Part shown: in pieces, positions 1 to 6,427 of the stretch
Position numbering within the stretch: position 1 is the stretch's first letter
Layout: each line of letters opens with the position of its first letter
NCBI GenBank assembly: GCA_002388005.1
Contig: DGLO01000148.1
Location: 1-12,479, forward strand
DNA: 12,479 nucleotides
Direction of reading: 5' to 3'
DNA from: Candidatus Neomicrothrix sp. UBA4542
GTDB lineage: Bacteria > Actinomycetota > Acidimicrobiia > Acidimicrobiales > Poriferisodalaceae
Made by a program: the position numbers and the translations under genes
Notes under the pieces: generated by a model
What the model saw: only the letters and a program-made list of their open reading frames with translations
Database searches by the model: none
What the model was told of the DNA's origin: nothing

Positions 1-192
1 GGTCGTATTGACCGAAGCGAGCGTTAGCTGCTGGTAGGGGTCGTCTTTGCACTCCTCGACTGCTAGCCCGTCATACCCGAGTGCTTCAACTACGGCTGCC
101 CCTTCAACGATGGTTCCAACGTCGAGTGGCGTATCTGGCTCTCGCAAGCCTGGATCGACTTTCCCCAAAGGCAACATCGTTTCCGATTTCAC
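1..192 (-). CDS. Luciferase-like (LLM class, probably F420-dependent) oxidoreductase, N-terminal fragment cut by window edge
   Basis: This reading frame runs off the left edge; only the first 64 codons are visible. The translation from the internal ATG (175-177) starts MLPLGKVDPGL, followed by a helix and the block EALGYDGLAVEECKDDPYQQL. That pattern is the first beta strand and helix of a luciferase-like TIM barrel, most like the LLM F420-dependent family whose members begin with K-V-D-x-G-L and later have GFDG..AE..HDPF. I place the start at GTG 190-192, not the ATG, because GGAGG lies about seven bases upstream of the GTG. The GTG also overlaps the stop of the upstream dehydrogenase as GTGA, a typical translational coupling. 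It would therefore be cotranscribed with the dehydrogenase. Cofactor (F420 or FMN) and substrate are inferred from family resemblance over a short segment only. Confidence 0.7.
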   Translation of the reverse strand, partial: MKSETMLPLGKVDPGLREPDTPLDVGTIVEGAAVVEALGYDGLAVEECKDDPYQQLTLASVNTT

Positions 193-1169
193 TTTTCGAC
201 CTCCAATCGCAAGGAACGGCCCGCGAGATACGCGTCTAACTGTTCAAGAAAAACTTCATCGCCGCGTTCGATAATTCCGGAGCCCGCCCCCGCGATATGG
301 GATGTAAGGGTTATCCCTGGATGGTCCCAAAGTGGGCTTGCAGGGTCAAGCGGTTCTGTTTCGAACACGTCAAGAATCGCGTGCCCGGGTCTCCCCGAAT
401 CCAACGCCGCTACGAGCTCAGCAGTATCAACCACGGGCCCTCTAGACACGTTGATCAGAATCGCGTCCTCGTGCATCTGAGAAAGAAAGTCGCTGTTGAC
501 TAGACCGAGCGTCTCATCGGTGAGCGGGCAGGCCACGACCACAGCATCGGCGGACGGTAAGACCTCATTGATCCGATCCATGGTGATCATCTCGTCCGCG
601 CGAATATCTTCAACCTTCGTCCTTCGAGCCCCGATGACCTCGACGCCAAAAGGACGGGCTCGCTTAGCGATCTCGCCGCCAATTGAGCCAAAACCAACAA
701 CAACCCATTTTGATCCGCTTATCTCTTTCCAACCGCCTTGCGCCCATTTCGCGTTCCGCTGATTGTCGCGACGAGCCGTCCAGTTGTGTTGAACATGCAT
801 AACCGCCGCCATCACATATTCAGCCACTCCAGCGTTAGGCGAATCGCTGTTGCTCAGCCGGATCCCAGCCTTGAGAATATTGAGCAAGGGTGGCGCATCG
901 ATACCCGCCAAACAGGACTGAACCCAACGAACTGTTCCCGGTTCCAGTAAGGCGGCGGCAAAAGATGGGAAATCCCCCGAGAACATCGTGTCAATCGCAA
1001 TCCAACCCGCCTCAGGGACGTACTCATTTGCGGCCACCGGAGATCCATCAGCCCAGTTGACCCCCGTGGATGACCAGCAAAGAACGGCTACGTCGTGGGG
1101 AAGTTCGTCGAGTCTCGAACGGATCCGGTCGTATGCGATGTGAGGGATAAGGACTTGCCGCTTTGACAT
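189..1169 (-). CDS. D-isomer-specific 2-hydroxyacid dehydrogenase (glyoxylate/hydroxypyruvate reductase-like)
   Basis: This is a cytoplasmic NAD(P)-dependent enzyme interconverting a 2-hydroxyacid and a 2-oxoacid. The 326-residue protein has the usual length. The Rossmann glycine motif GFGSIG is at residues 159-164, and the catalytic triad is visible as Arg243 (in NVSRGPVVD), Glu272 (in DVFETEPL) and His291 (in TSHIAG). Two arginines (182-183) follow the second beta strand of the nucleotide fold, where an acidic residue would indicate NAD, so NADPH preference is plausible but inferred. The substrate is not determinable. The ATG (1167-1169) lies 8 bases after a TACGCT -10 box, so the mRNA is probably leaderless. 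It is the first gene of a minus-strand operon, and its stop overlaps the GTG start of the luciferase-like gene. It diverges from the MFS gene at 1195. Confidence 0.93.
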   Translation of the reverse strand: MSKRQVLIPHIAYDRIRSRLDELPHDVAVLCWSSTGVNWADGSPVAANEYVPEAGWIAIDTMFSGDFPSFAAALLEPGTVRWVQSCLAGIDAPPLLNILKAGIRLSNSDSPNAGVAEYVMAAVMHVQHNWTARRDNQRNAKWAQGGWKEISGSKWVVVGFGSIGGEIAKRARPFGVEVIGARRTKVEDIRADEMITMDRINEVLPSADAVVVACPLTDETLGLVNSDFLSQMHEDAILINVSRGPVVDTAELVAALDSGRPGHAILDVFETEPLDPASPLWDHPGITLTSHIAGAGSGIIERGDEVFLEQLDAYLAGRSLRLEVEK

Positions 1170-1183
1170 CGCCCGTCAGCGTA
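1170..1183 (-). promoter_or_regulatory. Leaderless -10 promoter element of the 2-hydroxyacid dehydrogenase operon
   Basis: On the minus strand, TACGCT (1183 to 1178) fits the TANNNT -10 consensus. It is followed by 8 bases (1177-1170) and then the ATG at 1169, which puts the transcription start at or one base before the A of the start codon. No Shine-Dalgarno sequence exists. Two bases (1182-1183) are shared with the -10 box of the divergent MFS gene. I see no convincing -35 box. Confidence 0.55.
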
Positions 1184-1195
1184 GGGTGCACACCG
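1182..1195 (+). promoter_or_regulatory. Leaderless -10 promoter element of the MFS transporter gene
   Basis: TAGGGT (1182-1187) is followed by 7 bases and then GTG at 1195. The same TAGGGT, 7-base spacer ending ACACC and start codon recurs in front of the SDR gene at 4687-4702. This is the geometry of a leaderless actinobacterial-type promoter. A TTGACA at 1163-1168 is only 13 bases from the box, too close for a standard -35, and lies over the start codon of the divergent gene. I regard it as unproven. Confidence 0.55.
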
Positions 1196-2409
1196 TGCCA
1201 CTGTCTGACGCTTCGAAGATTTCGTCGACGCGTCTCAGTTCCTCAGTGCTCATAACGGTTTTGGTCCTGACAATGGCGTTGGGAGCATTTCCAATAGTAG
1301 GAACGGCCGTCGTAGCGACGGCATTGGCAAACGATCTTGGTATGTCGCTGACGATGTTCGGTGCGGGCGTCTCAGTGAACACCATCGTAGGCGCGTTATG
1401 TGCACCCCTTTCCGGTCGCTTTAGTGATCGATATGGGGGTAAATGGTCGTGTGTTCTAGTGCTGCTTTCTTCGGGGATCGGGCTGTTGATAGTCGCGATC
1501 GCAACTTCAGTCGTCGGGCTGATGTTGGGGCTCTTCATTTCCGGATATGGACAAGGCGCCTGTAACCCTGCGACCAACAAACTGATATCTGAACGAGCGC
1601 CAGAAGGTCGCCGCGGCACTGTGACTGGAATAAAGCAATCGGGAGTGCAACTCGCGATCTTGGTCGGTGGCTTCACCCTACCCATTCTGAGTATCTGGTC
1701 TAGCTGGCGTCTAGCCATCGGCCTGTACGCGGTTGTAGCGCTCTCCCTGGCCACGGTGACAGCGTTTGCGCTCCCAGATAGCCGACTCCGAATTGGAGAC
1801 AACGCGAGCGATTCTGTCGAAACGTCATCAACGGCGTTACCCCGTTCGGTGCACCTACTTTCGATTTATTCCTTACTCATGGGATGTGTAGTCGGAGGAG
1901 TTAGCCGATACCTAGTGCTGTTTGCCGAAAATTCGTTGGCCATGTCGAACGTAAAGGCCGGGATAATCGCAGGTCTTCCGGGCGGCCTTGCAATCGCCAC
2001 GCGAATCGTCTGGGCGCATCTGGCAGAACATCGAGTGGCTCCATCTTCTGCCTTAACGATCCAGTCGTTATTTACTGCGGTTGTCATGGCCATGCTCTTC
2101 CTAGCGGTTGGAGTCGGTGAATGGATTATGTGGCCAGCTGCGGTTCTCTCCGCAGTCGGTCTTAACGCATGGAACGCAGTCGTGATGCTTTCAATCATTA
2201 TTGGAGTGCCCGCCAATCAATCAGGGCGCGCCAGCGGACGAGTCGTAATGGGTTTCATGGCGGGGCTTACCCTGGGAGGCTTTCTTACAGGCTTAGCAGC
2301 CGACGCGACCGGCGGGTATGAGACAGCCTGGGCCGGCATGCTCTTCCTTTCGCTGGCTGCAGCAGCTATTGCTCGAGGAAGCGGCCGAAATGAGCAGTTG
2401 GAGAACTGA
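1195..2409 (+). CDS. Major facilitator superfamily transporter
   Basis: This is an inner-membrane secondary transporter of about 404 residues with roughly 12 hydrophobic segments, the standard MFS size. The loop between helices 2 and 3 carries motif A as GRFSDRYGGKWS (about residues 74-85). It is followed by a GYGQGACNPATNKL segment and a charged RAPEGRRGTVTGIKQSG loop typical of helices 4-5. The substrate is unknown. Sugar-phosphate, organic-acid and drug MFS proteins cannot be separated by eye. I chose GTG 1195 over the in-frame GTG at 1186: the -10 box TAGGGT overlaps 1186, no Shine-Dalgarno is present, and 1195 lies exactly 7 bases past the box. The gene ends two bases before the convergent monooxygenase. 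Confidence 0.88.
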   Translation: MPLSDASKISSTRLSSSVLITVLVLTMALGAFPIVGTAVVATALANDLGMSLTMFGAGVSVNTIVGALCAPLSGRFSDRYGGKWSCVLVLLSSGIGLLIVAIATSVVGLMLGLFISGYGQGACNPATNKLISERAPEGRRGTVTGIKQSGVQLAILVGGFTLPILSIWSSWRLAIGLYAVVALSLATVTAFALPDSRLRIGDNASDSVETSSTALPRSVHLLSIYSLLMGCVVGGVSRYLVLFAENSLAMSNVKAGIIAGLPGGLAIATRIVWAHLAEHRVAPSSALTIQSLFTAVVMAMLFLAVGVGEWIMWPAAVLSAVGLNAWNAVVMLSIIIGVPANQSGRASGRVVMGFMAGLTLGGFLTGLAADATGGYETAWAGMLFLSLAAAAIARGSGRNEQLEN

Positions 2410-2411
2410 GT

Positions 2412-3743
2412 TCAGAAACGAAACTTTGCGGCTGGGTGACTTGCAGGCAGTTTGTCGCTGCCGAACAACTTCCGCCTAAGACTGCCCGTTGAATATTCGG
2501 TTTGTACCAGGCCACGCTCCTGCAAGATCGGGACCACTCCCTCTACAAAGTCAACGAAAGTTCCCGGAGTCACCGTGTAGGTCAAGTTGAATCCATCGAG
2601 ACCGCTTTCAAACCTTCGTTGCAGTTCGTCCGCTACCTGTTCCGCGGAACCCACCAACCAAGCGCCTGCGAGGTTCGATCTAACCAAATCTCCCATCGTC
2701 CTTGTCCCAGGTGGCGCGGAGTCCAGCAAGTTTTTCACGAACCCCTGCACGCCTTCCGTCCTAAAATTTTCGAGAGGCTCGGCGGGGTCAATGTCACCCA
2801 AATCCGCTCCAATATTGCCGCTGATATGAGCTAAACCCGCCTCAATAGATAGATCCTTTTCGTACTCGTCGCGTTTCTCCAGAGCCTCAGCTTCCGTGCC
2901 CCCGACAATCGGCGCAACCCCTCCGATGAGCATGAGATCAGAATCACTTCTCCCATACGACAGCGCGCGCTGATGTAAATCTGCCGCTATCGCTGGCCCG
3001 CTGCGCGAAGAGCCAACGACGAACACACATTCAGCATGTTGAGCGGCAAATTCCCTGCCGGTCTCTGACATGCCAGCTTGAAATAGGACTGGAGTTCTCT
3101 GAAGTGAGGGGGCCGACAAATGCGGCCCCGCGACGTCGTAGTGGGGGCCACGATGATTAATCGGCCGAACACGATCAGGATTTACATACATCCGCCGTTG
3201 TCGGTCATTGACGACGGCGTCGTCGGCCCAGCTTCCTTCTAGAAGCTTGTAAATGATTTCCAGGTACTCATCAGCTCGCGCGTAGCGCTCCTCGTGACCG
3301 GGTAGACCATCGAAACCAAGGTTGCTACCCGCATTAGGCAAATATGAGGTCACGATATTCCAAGCGACGCGGCCATCAGTTAAGTGATCGAGTGTCGAAA
3401 GCTGTCGAGCGAACGTGAACGGGTGAGCCTGCAAGATGGAACTGGTGAAAGCGAACCCAAGGTGTTCTGTCACTGCGGCCATTGCAGGAATCAGGAGCAT
3501 TGGGTCGTTGACCGGGACCTGCATAGCTTCTCGAAACGACGTGTCCGCGTTCCCCTTGTAATTGTCGTAGAGCCCAATCACGTCGGCCAGAAAGATGGTG
3601 TCGAAGCAGCCTTTCTCAGCGACTTTTGCGAGTTCAATCCATGGATCGAGAGAGCCAAATTCGACCTGACGGGTATCTGCCCTCGTCCACATCCCTTGTT
3701 GAATGTGACTCACACAGTTCATAGAAAAAGCGTTCAGAACCAT
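2412..3743 (-). CDS. FMN-dependent luciferase-like monooxygenase, NtaA/SnaA/DszA type
   Basis: This is a flavin-dependent monooxygenase of the group that includes nitrilotriacetate monooxygenase NtaA, pristinamycin synthase subunit SnaA and DszA. These use FMNH2 from a separate reductase to oxidise C-N or C-S compounds. The protein is about 443 residues, close to DszA. Family blocks in order are the N-terminal LNAFSMNCVSH, the CFDTIFLADV strand, TSSILQAHPFTFARQ, DHLTDGRVAWNIVTS, the NLGFDG loop with HEERYARADEYLEI, and later PVLFQAGMSETGREFAA, all characteristic of this branch. I favour ATG 3741-3743. GGAG lies nine bases upstream, and the protein then begins with the family's usual M-x-L-N-A-F. 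An in-frame ATG at 3768-3770 would add nine residues (MAVASEPRR) with no visible ribosome site. No flavin reductase gene is in view. The substrate is unknown. It diverges from the 2OG oxygenase gene. Confidence 0.9.
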   Translation of the reverse strand: MVLNAFSMNCVSHIQQGMWTRADTRQVEFGSLDPWIELAKVAEKGCFDTIFLADVIGLYDNYKGNADTSFREAMQVPVNDPMLLIPAMAAVTEHLGFAFTSSILQAHPFTFARQLSTLDHLTDGRVAWNIVTSYLPNAGSNLGFDGLPGHEERYARADEYLEIIYKLLEGSWADDAVVNDRQRRMYVNPDRVRPINHRGPHYDVAGPHLSAPSLQRTPVLFQAGMSETGREFAAQHAECVFVVGSSRSGPAIAADLHQRALSYGRSDSDLMLIGGVAPIVGGTEAEALEKRDEYEKDLSIEAGLAHISGNIGADLGDIDPAEPLENFRTEGVQGFVKNLLDSAPPGTRTMGDLVRSNLAGAWLVGSAEQVADELQRRFESGLDGFNLTYTVTPGTFVDFVEGVVPILQERGLVQTEYSTGSLRRKLFGSDKLPASHPAAKFRF

Positions 3744-3779
3744 TCTTCTTGGCTCCGAAGCGACCGCCATAGCCGTCAG

Positions 3780-3819
3780 TCTCGCAGTAAACCGCCACTA
3801 CTGCTTTTAAGCTGCGAGA
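3780..3819. repeat. 8-bp inverted repeat in divergent intergenic region, candidate operator
   Basis: TCTCGCAG (3780-3787) and its exact reverse complement CTGCGAGA (3812-3819) are separated by 24 bases. The centre-to-centre distance is 32 bases, about three helical turns. The right arm overlaps the end of the putative -10 box (TAAGCT, 3808-3813) of the oxygenase gene, and the left arm lies just upstream of the divergent monooxygenase. The position would suit a dimeric or looping regulator acting on both genes. No regulator gene is present in the window. A spaced 8-mer pair can also occur by chance. Confidence 0.4.
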
Positions 3820-3821
3820 AT
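3808..3821 (+). promoter_or_regulatory. Putative -10 box of the 2OG oxygenase gene
   Basis: TAAGCT (3808-3813) fits TANNNT. A start seven bases later would give +1 near 3821 and a 7-base leader before the ATG at 3828. No good Shine-Dalgarno is present in that leader, so the mRNA would be near-leaderless. Confidence 0.35.
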
Positions 3822-3827
3822 CTTGTT

Positions 3828-4664
3828 ATGGATACGGCGACCTTGTCTCAACATCTTCAAACCATCGAAGACGACGGCTACTGCATTATCGAGAACGCGA
3901 TCGAACAAGACCTCATTGAGGAAGTGCGGGAAACGGTCGCTCGACTTGAAGCCGACCTTGAGGTGCAGCCGCGTGGCAATCGCGCCGAGGGCTACGCCAC
4001 TAAGCGCATGTATAACCTTTTGGGGAAAGATCGAGCGTTTTGGAAACTACCTACACATGAAAATGTGCTTCCCTTTCCCGAACATCTCTTAGACGATGAA
4101 TGCATCTTGTCAGGTACCACATGCATGCACATTGGCCCCGGCGAAGTTCACCAAGGCCTCCACAGCGACGATGGATTAGTCACTGTTAGCCGACCCCGCA
4201 TCCCGTTCATGGTGACGACCATCTGGGCCTTCACGGACTTCACAGACGAAAACGGGGCCACTCGAATCGTTCCCGGTTCTCACAGATTTGACCATGAACC
4301 CGGAAAAGGTGAGCAGATTGAACACATACCGGCCGAAATGAAAGCTGGCTCGGTGTTGATCCTAAATGGAGGAACTTGGCATTGTGGGGGAGCGAATACA
4401 ACAAATAACGACTGGCGATTAGGTATCAGCGTTCAGTACTGCCAGGGATATCTGCGTCAGCAACAAAACCAGTATTACAGCCTCGCTCCCGATGACGTGA
4501 AGGCAATGCCACAACGCCTAGCGGCGCTTTGCGGGTTCGGGCTTTACAAAGGAATCATGGGCCATGTCGATGGCGCTAGCCCCGGAAGATTTCTGGGAGC
4601 ACACGAAGTTGACGAAATCGCGTATGCCGCGATGCGCACCAAGAACGGTGTTGCCGAGAGTTGA
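3828..4664 (+). CDS. Phytanoyl-CoA dioxygenase (PhyH) family Fe(II)/2-oxoglutarate oxygenase
   Basis: This is a cytoplasmic non-haem iron oxygenase that couples 2-oxoglutarate decarboxylation to hydroxylation of a small molecule. The 278-residue length is normal for PhyH proteins. The N-terminus has the family opening (a helix, then DDGYCIIENAIEQD). The iron ligands are visible as H112-x-D114 in LHSDDG and distal His185 in GGTWHCGG. Arg197 in DWRLGIS, twelve residues later, is the expected 2OG-binding residue. The NGATRIVPGSHRF segment between them is also typical. The substrate is unknown; family members act on acyl-CoAs, ectoine, phosphonates, halogenation substrates and others. The frame stays open upstream to 3384, but that part is antisense to the monooxygenase and lacks family similarity. 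The ATG at 3828 fits the family N-terminus and the short leader. Confidence 0.92.
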   Translation: MDTATLSQHLQTIEDDGYCIIENAIEQDLIEEVRETVARLEADLEVQPRGNRAEGYATKRMYNLLGKDRAFWKLPTHENVLPFPEHLLDDECILSGTTCMHIGPGEVHQGLHSDDGLVTVSRPRIPFMVTTIWAFTDFTDENGATRIVPGSHRFDHEPGKGEQIEHIPAEMKAGSVLILNGGTWHCGGANTTNNDWRLGISVQYCQGYLRQQQNQYYSLAPDDVKAMPQRLAALCGFGLYKGIMGHVDGASPGRFLGAHEVDEIAYAAMRTKNGVAES

Positions 4665-4686
4665 GCACTCCCTAGTGTCCCCGATC

Positions 4687-4700
4687 TAGGGTCGACACCA
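4687..4700 (+). promoter_or_regulatory. Leaderless -10 promoter element of the SDR-EamA operon
   Basis: TAGGGT (4687-4692), the 7-base spacer CGACACC and then ATG at 4700 place the transcription start on the A of the start codon. No Shine-Dalgarno is present. The element is nearly identical to that at 1182-1195. It separates the SDR gene from the oxygenase, whose stop is 35 bases upstream. Confidence 0.6.
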
Positions 4701-5476
4701 TGGACATTAAAGATCGTGTTGCAATCATTACCGGAGGCGGCGGTGGCATCGGATCTGCCACGGCCCGAAAATGGGTTGCGGAGGGAGCTCGGGGCGTCGT
4801 GGTGGCCGATTACGACGAGAAAGCAGCACACCTAGTAGCGGACGAATTGGGCTGTGTAGGCGCGCGACTTGACGTCACGGACGAACAAGCCATAGCCGAA
4901 CTGGTGGAAGAAACAGAAACGACCCTCGGTCCCATCGACATCTTTTTCTCCAATGCGGGCGCTGGTGTCGAAGGAGGAGTCGAGGCCAGCAATGAGGCTT
5001 GGCAAGCCCAATGGGAGTTGCACGTCATGTCCCACGTGTACGCGGCGCGGGCGGTACTGCCCTCGATGACAGCTCGCGGAGATGGCTACCTCATACACAC
5101 AGCTAGCGCCGCTGGACTATTAGCGGCTGTGGGCTCCACGCCATATTCGGTGACAAAGGCTGCCTGTATCAAGCTTGCAGAAGCCCTTGCAATAACCCAT
5201 GGAGACGATGGCATCAAAGTCTCAGTTTTGTGCCCCCAAGGCGTGAACACCGCCATGGCGCCCAAACAGTTGGGAGACGGTGGTACCGACGGCATTGTCG
5301 AAGCCGACTATGTCGCCGATGTGATCACTGAGGCAGTTCAAGAAGAACGTTTCCTGATTCTTTCTCACCCCGAGGTAAAGACGTACACGGAGCGAAAAGC
5401 AGCAGATCCAGACCGCTGGCTCAAAGGCATGCGCCGTCTCCGCCAACGATCCTTCGATTTACTTGAGGGCGCGTGA
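4700..5476 (+). CDS. Short-chain dehydrogenase/reductase (SDR), classical type
   Basis: This is a cytoplasmic NAD(P)-dependent alcohol/ketone oxidoreductase of 258 residues, the classical SDR length. The cofactor motif TGGGGGIG is at residues 11-18. Asp37 at the end of the second strand (VVADYDE) points to NAD(H) rather than NADP(H). The NAG motif is at 85-87, and the catalytic Ser136, Tyr149 and Lys153 lie in TASAAGL and YSVTK. The helix-4 position that usually holds the tetrad Asn (VNLxG) reads VMSHV here. I recall this as a trait of a subgroup of actinobacterial-type SDRs, so it need not mean loss of activity. CPQGVNTAM follows as in the family. The gene is leaderless, and its TGA overlaps the GTG of the EamA gene (GTGA), so the two are translationally coupled. 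The substrate is unknown. Confidence 0.93.
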   Translation: MDIKDRVAIITGGGGGIGSATARKWVAEGARGVVVADYDEKAAHLVADELGCVGARLDVTDEQAIAELVEETETTLGPIDIFFSNAGAGVEGGVEASNEAWQAQWELHVMSHVYAARAVLPSMTARGDGYLIHTASAAGLLAAVGSTPYSVTKAACIKLAEALAITHGDDGIKVSVLCPQGVNTAMAPKQLGDGGTDGIVEADYVADVITEAVQEERFLILSHPEVKTYTERKAADPDRWLKGMRRLRQRSFDLLEGA

Positions 5477-6384
5477 CCGACTCGCGCAAACGGAACCTCG
5501 CAACAGCGAACACCTCGGATTTTGTAACCATCGGACTAGTCGTTCTGACGGCGCTCCTGATTGGCTTGAACTACACGGTCATGAAACGCGCTCTGGACTA
5601 CACGTCGCCCCTCGCGCTGGCCGCTCTTCGAGCATCAATCGGTGCACCATTTTTGCTCCTGGTGGCGTTTGCTCGTGGGGAACGGCTACCAAACACCCGA
5701 CGGCAGTGGCGAGCCATCTGGTGGATTTCCCTATCTATTACGACGATCTCCAGCGGATTCCTGGTATTAGCGATCTCCCGTCTTTCACCTGGATTGTCGG
5801 CAATGTTGTCCGCGACCATGCCTTTGTTCACAGCGATGATCGCCGTGCGAGTTCTAGCCGAGCGGCCAGGACGTCGCGGTCGCGCCGGTCTGGTGGTAGG
5901 TCTTTTTGGAGCGGTCTTCCTAGCAATCCCGGCACTCGGATCCGGCAACACAACTCTAGGAATTCTTTTTGCGTTGATCTCAAGTGTCAGCTGGGCGTTA
6001 GGTGCTGTCTTAAACAAAAGGCTCCCGGCTGCGCTTGAAATTAGCCCGCTAATGCTTGTCACCTGTCAGATACTGCTGTCAGCGATTTGCCTGCATGCGG
6101 CAGTTCCCTTTATCGAAAGCTGGTCCGACACCGAAATAGGTTGGGGACTTGCGTTGCCGCTCCTGTACGCAGGGATCCCGTCGTTGGCGGTGACGTTTGT
6201 CTTATTCGCCACGGTTTTGCGACGCGCTCCCGCGATCCAAGGCGCAGCCGTCGCTTATTTGACCCCGTTCTTTGGAGTGCTCTTTGGTTGGCTACTCGTA
6301 GGTGACCGATTTAGCCTTATCGAACTGGGTGGCGGCGTTCTTGTTGTCGGAGGTGTCGCGATGCTATCCACGGACCCTCGTTGA
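5473..6384 (+). CDS. EamA/DMT-family transporter (RhaT/YdcZ-like permease or exporter)
   Basis: This is an inner-membrane protein of 303 residues with about ten hydrophobic segments arranged as two EamA repeats, the drug/metabolite transporter layout. The first repeat has the usual LNYTVMKRALDYTSPLALAALR and RLSPGLSAMLSATMPLFTA segments. The second begins near residue 155 with LGILFALISSVSWALGAVL and contains GAAVAYLTPFFGVLFGWLLVGD, the conserved helix-8/9 region with the proline and the terminal E/D. The start GTG (5473) overlaps the SDR stop, so the two are one operon. The substrate is unknown; family members export amino acids and metabolites or import nucleotide sugars. The annotated start has no strong ribosome site of its own, consistent with coupling. 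Confidence 0.9.
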   Translation: MTDSRKRNLATANTSDFVTIGLVVLTALLIGLNYTVMKRALDYTSPLALAALRASIGAPFLLLVAFARGERLPNTRRQWRAIWWISLSITTISSGFLVLAISRLSPGLSAMLSATMPLFTAMIAVRVLAERPGRRGRAGLVVGLFGAVFLAIPALGSGNTTLGILFALISSVSWALGAVLNKRLPAALEISPLMLVTCQILLSAICLHAAVPFIESWSDTEIGWGLALPLLYAGIPSLAVTFVLFATVLRRAPAIQGAAVAYLTPFFGVLFGWLLVGDRFSLIELGGGVLVVGGVAMLSTDPR

Positions 6385-6413
6385 GTGTTGCTGCACCAAT
6401 AAGTGAAGTGACG

Positions 6414-6427
6414 TAGCCTCTGAGCCA
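6414..6427 (+). promoter_or_regulatory. Leaderless -10 promoter element of the GrdB-like selenoprotein gene
   Basis: TAGCCT (6414-6419) fits TANNNT and is followed by exactly 7 bases and ATG at 6427. No Shine-Dalgarno lies upstream. The 42-base gap after the EamA stop supports an independent promoter here. Confidence 0.5.

Noticed and set aside
1163..1168. Perfect TTGACA as -35 box for the MFS gene
   Set aside because: Only 13 bases separate it from the TAGGGT box, much shorter than the usual 16-18, and it overlaps the neighbouring start codon. Kept as a note only.
1176..1802. A 208-codon minus-strand ORF over the MFS gene
   Set aside because: Pro/Thr/Arg-rich antisense shadow of a real membrane protein frame, with no family pattern.
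2400..2420. Possible bidirectional terminator between the convergent MFS and monooxygenase genes
   Set aside because: The gap is 2 bases and the only symmetry is GAACT-G-AGTTC across the stop codons. The stem is too short and there is no T-run on either side.
3384..3827. Upstream extension of the PhyH-type ORF to an ATG at 3384
   Set aside because: This stretch is antisense to the well-supported FMN monooxygenase, shows no family similarity, and the PhyH N-terminus begins at 3828.
5463..6038. A 191-codon plus-strand ORF overlapping the EamA gene
   Set aside because: It is Arg/Ser-rich, of low-complexity composition and with no recognisable motif; it is a shadow frame of the clear transporter.
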